Positions 59,946-64,000 of a DNA stretch of 64,000 bases are shown piece after piece. This DNA comes from Cryptomeria japonica (taxonomy: Eukaryota; Streptophyta; Pinopsida; Cupressales; Cupressaceae): NCBI RefSeq assembly GCF_030272615.1, contig NC_081406.1, positions 231,622,396-231,686,395 on the forward strand, written 5' to 3'. How positions within the stretch are numbered: position 1 is the stretch's first letter; each line of letters begins with the position of its first letter. The notes beneath the pieces are model-generated. The model did no database searches and was not told the DNA's origin. It worked only from the letters and a program-made list of their open reading frames with translations. Made by a program: the position numbers and the translations under genes.

Positions 59946-61249
59946 ACGCCCTTAATGACAAAATTATAAATATATGTTTTTTAATAATTAAAAACTATAT
60001 ACTCGTATTTACTCTTCTACCAACTTCATTCACTTAAAAAACTAAAACAACAAATCACAATGATATAAATCAAAGTCTCCTTCTCAATTATTAAAACTTC
60101 TTTCTAATAACCATCATATCAAAGTTCCATCTGCAAACACCAAATATACCAAATTCTACTCAACAATATAAGACAAATATTAAAATTAATATAGAAAGTA
60201 ATAATAATTCTAACATTATCCTTTTGTCGGTAAGCAGTTCAAAACATTCTAATGTTATGATGTATTTTGAATTTTTTGAAGCAGTTATAAAGAAAGATAT
60301 AAATTTAGTTATGACATGCCTCGCCACTAACTCAGAAACACTAAATTTCAAGTTTCCAGCTGTGCATTCAAACGAAAACGAATCATCACGTGCTTTTAAT
60401 TTTAACCAGTCAAATATTTTTTTATTTAAAAAAAAAAAACAGTCAATTATTGACATACAATGAACCAAAAGATAATCATAAAAATCCCACGTCTCATTTG
60501 CTTTTAGCTATTAACGGAAACGCTCAAAAGGCTTTGCGAAAAAGAAAACCAGAAAAAATCATGATTGATGTGTGTCCTACCCGTTGGAAACTGCCAAATA
60601 CGGCCATACGGCCATCAAATTTAGGCTCTTTAGGACTCACCTAACTATAAAGGTATCTTGTAATTAAATAAGTAAAGACAGCGGTGCTCCTCGTATTAAT
60701 AACAAAAGGTGCTTTAAGATTCAATTTTTTGGGTGTCCCAAGTCTCTGACTTTCTAAGGATATGCGCCCTTGTATTTCCACACATTGTTTTGGTTTCTAA
60801 AAAGGGGTTTATTTTATTGTGTTGGTAATATAAATATTGAATAGATTATTCTTGATTCTTCCAAAAGCAAACATAGAATATTTGAAAGGCAAAGGAAAGT
60901 TCCTAGGTTTGATCTGGGGTAGTTAAATAATTGTAATCATTAAAGTATTAACTAGTTTAGATTAATTAATTGTTAAATGTAGATGAGAGGGTTAAGGCAT
61001 TTACTTTTAGGCACAATGATGATACATGAATTTGTTGTAGACAGAGACAATATAATTGGATGTTTTTGAGATTGGAAATTGTAAGTCTTTAGTTGTATTT
61101 TGTTTTTATATTAAAAGTAGAGAAAATTAGGGTGATGTTCTTTAACAGCAAAAAGTTATCAGAAATAAAAATAGAGTGTCCAAACAAAAAATAGTAGCAA
61201 AATAAACATCAACAAGGAATAAAATCATGTAAGTCCAAAGCCATAAAAC
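59946..61249. other. AT-rich stretch without recognised genes
   Basis: Short frames on both strands at 60160-60640 have no recognisable motif. Nothing else is supported. Confidence 0.4.
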
Positions 61250-62960
61250 GAAACACCTAGACCTAGGGACCAAACTTTTTGTAACCCAGCCTATTTGAGG
61301 ACATTGTCCCAGTCATCGATGCGAAACATGTAGAGCTCCCTACAAGATTCCTTGTCTCCATACTCCTCTCCCAGGGCCTTATCTTGTAGCAGACAAAGGG
61401 TGGTAGCCGAGCTATGCATAATCCTCATGCAAAACTTGTTTATGCTCGTCAGCTACTTGTCGCGAGTGTCTCATTTGTTCTTCAAATCCTTCATCTCCAT
61501 CTTTAGGACTTGTAGTTCCACATTCACTTCTTGACTCTCCAACTTGTTCCTCAGCGCTTGAACTTTCAGCTTTAGGGCCTATAGCTCACCCACCACCGAC
61601 TGGCTGCCCATCTCAACATTTTCGTCTGCCTTCAGGGTTTGCACATCTTCAACAATTTGACAGCTTCTCATCTTTCCTCGCCCCTTTCTTCTCGACAATT
61701 CCTTTCTTCCCCTTGTCTTCTCCCTTCACCACACTAGCCAATTTGTCCCCTTCCTTCTCATTGTCTGCCTCATCCCCAATATTCAATCCCAATATTTTGG
61801 CGAGGTCCTCCTTCTCCTACTCATCCATAGGGTTTACCTTTTCCAACTCTTCGACAAGGTCCACCTTCTTTAGCTCGTTTATAGGTTCCACCTTCATATC
61901 TTGAGAATCCAGAGGAGGGCCAATACCATTTGAAATCCCCATGTCATCACCAACCCCAACATCCCCAATCGTCATGTCCACCTCATCAATCTTCTCTAAA
62001 TTCTTATTCCCACCATCGCCCTCCTCAATTTCCTCTTCAGACTCTTTAGCAATATGTTTGTCACCTTTCCTACCGCCCGCCTCACGGGAGGCAATCCTAT
62101 GCAATCTCCTCCTCGCTTCAATTCCAACATTGGGGTCCTCTTTCTCATCTTCAGAGCTCGAATTGTCGATAATTCACTTCCGTTTGCCTATGGTTTTTCT
62201 CTTGTCCTTAGAACATGCGGGTTTAGCAAGTGGGGAAAACATGAGAGGTCGAGTTCTATGATAGTTACAAAGGAGGAAGGAATGGTTGGAGAGGCAAAGG
62301 CTTCACCTAAGAGACGAAAAATTTTGGGGGAAGAAAGGCCACCCGCAAAGGCAATGAGAGGGTGGGAAGAATGGAGAGGGGTTTCAAACATCATTATGTT
62401 CCTTGGGGGTATAAGGTCAAATGGTAGGAGTAGATTCTGTAAATCAGGCCCTGGTGAAGAGGAATAGGCCTTTTGTCTTCATTTTTTGGGTCCAAAGCTT
62501 CCTTAATGGAGCTTTCATGAGAGTGGAGCAAATAGAAGGGAAGAAAATAGTATCATTGTTCCTAAAATGGTTTAGCAAAGGCATATGAGTAATAAAAAAC
62601 CTTGTGGCAGCCCTCTAGGGTAAAATATTTCATGACCATGAGGCATACCTAGATCCACGGGTGCAGTAATTCTTCCCTGGCAAAGCTGCCCTACAGCTTA
62701 GCAGGGGCTTCCTTCCCCTTAAAGAATTTGTTAAGGCTATCGCAGTTGGCAACATGACTAGTCCTCTTCTTATTCCCTCCAAGGAAAGGCTCGTGGCTTG
62801 GGCAATAACCTCCTTCGAGACTTCAAACAAAATCCCCCCTAAAAAAAACCCTTCTATCGGTCTAGGATGTGGCGAATTGGACTGAAAGTTGCTCACCAAA
62901 CCCTTTCAAGCACTTCAATATTCAACCATCCCTCTCTCCATATAGTAATGCTAGACAAGG
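61250..62960 (-). pseudogene. Decayed frame of a repeat-associated gymnosperm-type protein
   Basis: Read on the minus strand from about 62890: IEGFFLGGILFEVSKEVIAQ, then (after a shift) KYFTLEGCHKVFYYSYAF and LHQGLIYRIYSYHL. The last two remind me of uncharacterised proteins repeated many times in conifer genomes. After more breaks a charged region follows (ASREAGGRKGDKHIAKESEE, 62104 downward), rich in Glu, Lys and Asp with coiled-coil character, to about 61300. Stops and frameshifts are frequent, so it is a pseudogene. Function is unknown; a transposon-borne ORF is likely, given the LINE remains next to it. Confidence 0.45.
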
Positions 62961-63145
62961 GGGTCATTTTTAAATTCATCTAGCCTATCTGGCTCATAGT
63001 TCACTCTATCGCCACCCATGATGGACTCACACAAAGTATCAACATAGGCACCACAAAAAACCAAATACATGAACCTTTTTTTAGCAGAGATAATAAAAAA
63101 AGAACACCGGCTTTCTAAAATGGGCATTGCATTTCTATCATTGCT

Positions 63146-63631
63146 CTAATTCCCAAAATTGTGCAAACCAACAAAGGTGCAATTACTTCTCCTTACCTCT
63201 GAATTTTGTGGCGTGTGCAAAAGGTAACTCTTACCTTGAGATAGGACATCAAAATTTAAATTTGTCATCTTTCCTTTTTCAGGGATTAAAATAGCATCAT
63301 TGCTTGTGCATCCACGCATCCAGTGAAGCCCAGTCCAATTCATCAAAGTGTAATCTTTCAAGGAAGTCACATGATCCCCAATACAACCAAAGTAAATTGT
63401 CAGCAAGAGAAAGCAAAAACATTGCCATATCATGGTGATGAACTGGCCACCAAATTCATCATTCCACCTAGTCACCCATGTCATATTCCTATCGGTCCCA
63501 AACAGTGCTAGGATGGGCCAATTCAAATTAAAAAACTCTCGCCTTCTCCAACCAAATCGACCAGAGTGAAGAACGCGAACTCTGATATGAAGAGTACTAC
63601 CCATGGGAATTCTGGTTCGAATGCTCTCCAT
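63146..63631 (-). other. 161-codon open frame following the LINE RNase H stop
   Basis: It is in the same frame as, and begins directly after, the stop of the RNase H fragment (MESIRTRIPM). It is rich in Trp and aromatic residues, with no recognised domain. It may be the decayed 3' end of the LINE frame or chance. I do not claim a protein. Confidence 0.25.
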
Positions 63632-63880
63632 CTAGGGGATATCAGACATTATTAGGGAGGGAGTCCATCCTCCTCCAACATCACATGTTGTCATTTGAAG
63701 ACCAAGTGCAGCTAAAGCATCTGCCACCTTGTTTCCCTCTTTGTAAACATGACCAATCTCAAAGGAGTTGAAATTGAGATTAACCTGTGAATAACACTCT
63801 GGTTGGATTTTGTTTTGAATATGAAACAATTTGTATTTTTTGAAGGGTTGAGTATGTGGGTCTAGGGAACTTCTATATAT
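63632..63880 (-). pseudogene. C-terminal RNase H fragment of a LINE (cut by right window edge)
   Basis: The minus-strand frame contains FEIGHVYKEGNKVADALAAL, the end of the RVT_3-type RNase H found after RT in plant LINEs. The pattern H-x-x-EGN-x-x-AD-x-L includes the last catalytic aspartate. It ends in TAG at 63632-63634. RT and endonuclease, if present, would lie right of the window. A fragment of a host RNase H-like gene is possible but less likely. Confidence 0.6.
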
Positions 63881-64000
63881 GGTTGACCCTACACTTTAGG
63901 GCACTTATGCATGCATGGACCTAATATTTATTTGTGGATTTGATCCAATACACTGCGTGCTTCTATTTCATGATTCCTCTAATTTGCCTCACTTCTTTGA

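Overview
This 64 kb window is plant nuclear DNA, most likely from a gymnosperm (conifer-like). That assignment is an inference. It rests on nested Ty3/gypsy elements of the Tat type, one host gene with introns of 2.4 and 3.5 kb, a PPR-gene relic, LINE remains, and many decayed open frames. There is no bacterial-type gene organisation, CRISPR array or rRNA, and I recognised no tRNA gene. Much of the DNA shows C-to-T/G-to-A decay, as expected of methylated plant transposons.

Layout. (1) Positions 1-10423 and 24846-about 26070 are one old, broken Tat-type element, 'element 1': gag, protease, RT, RNase H and integrase relics, a long 3' region, a polypurine tract (PPT), then its 3' LTR. Its 5' LTR lies left of the window. 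(2) 'Element 2' (10424-24840) is inserted into that 3' LTR and flanked by the 5-bp target-site duplication CAAAT. It has three LTR copies. The first is fused to the last 209 bp of an internal region through a 7-bp microhomology, so it looks like a tandem element whose first internal region was deleted. The surviving internal region has a nearly intact pol frame (two nonsense codons), no recognisable gag and, on the opposite strand between pol and the 3' LTR, a three-exon plant mobile domain (PMD) gene with six nonsense codons. (3) 26373-27645 is a decayed reading frame of unknown family. (4) 'Element 3' (30358-40642) is a 10.3-kb pol-less element with two LTRs of about 1.2 kb. It shares its 3' control region with element 1 and is probably a non-autonomous relative. 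An array of RNA-type hairpins precedes its PPT.

(5) 40650-49860 is repeat-rich DNA with duplications, a GA microsatellite and probable solo LTR fragments. (6) 50209-58120 (minus strand) is the only convincing host gene. Five exons are joined in consistent phase and encode a serine/asparagine-rich protein with a conserved-looking C-terminal helical region. A PPR pseudogene sits antisense in its largest intron. (7) 58640-64000 is AT-rich duplicated DNA, a decayed minus-strand frame resembling gymnosperm repeat-associated proteins, and the RNase H end of a LINE cut off by the right edge.

The elements form a timeline. Element 1 inserted first. Element 2 then inserted into its LTR, became tandem by LTR recombination and lost one internal region. 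Both decayed mainly by deamination-type mutations. Element 2 would need Gag from elsewhere, and element 3 would need Gag and Pol from an element 1-like helper.
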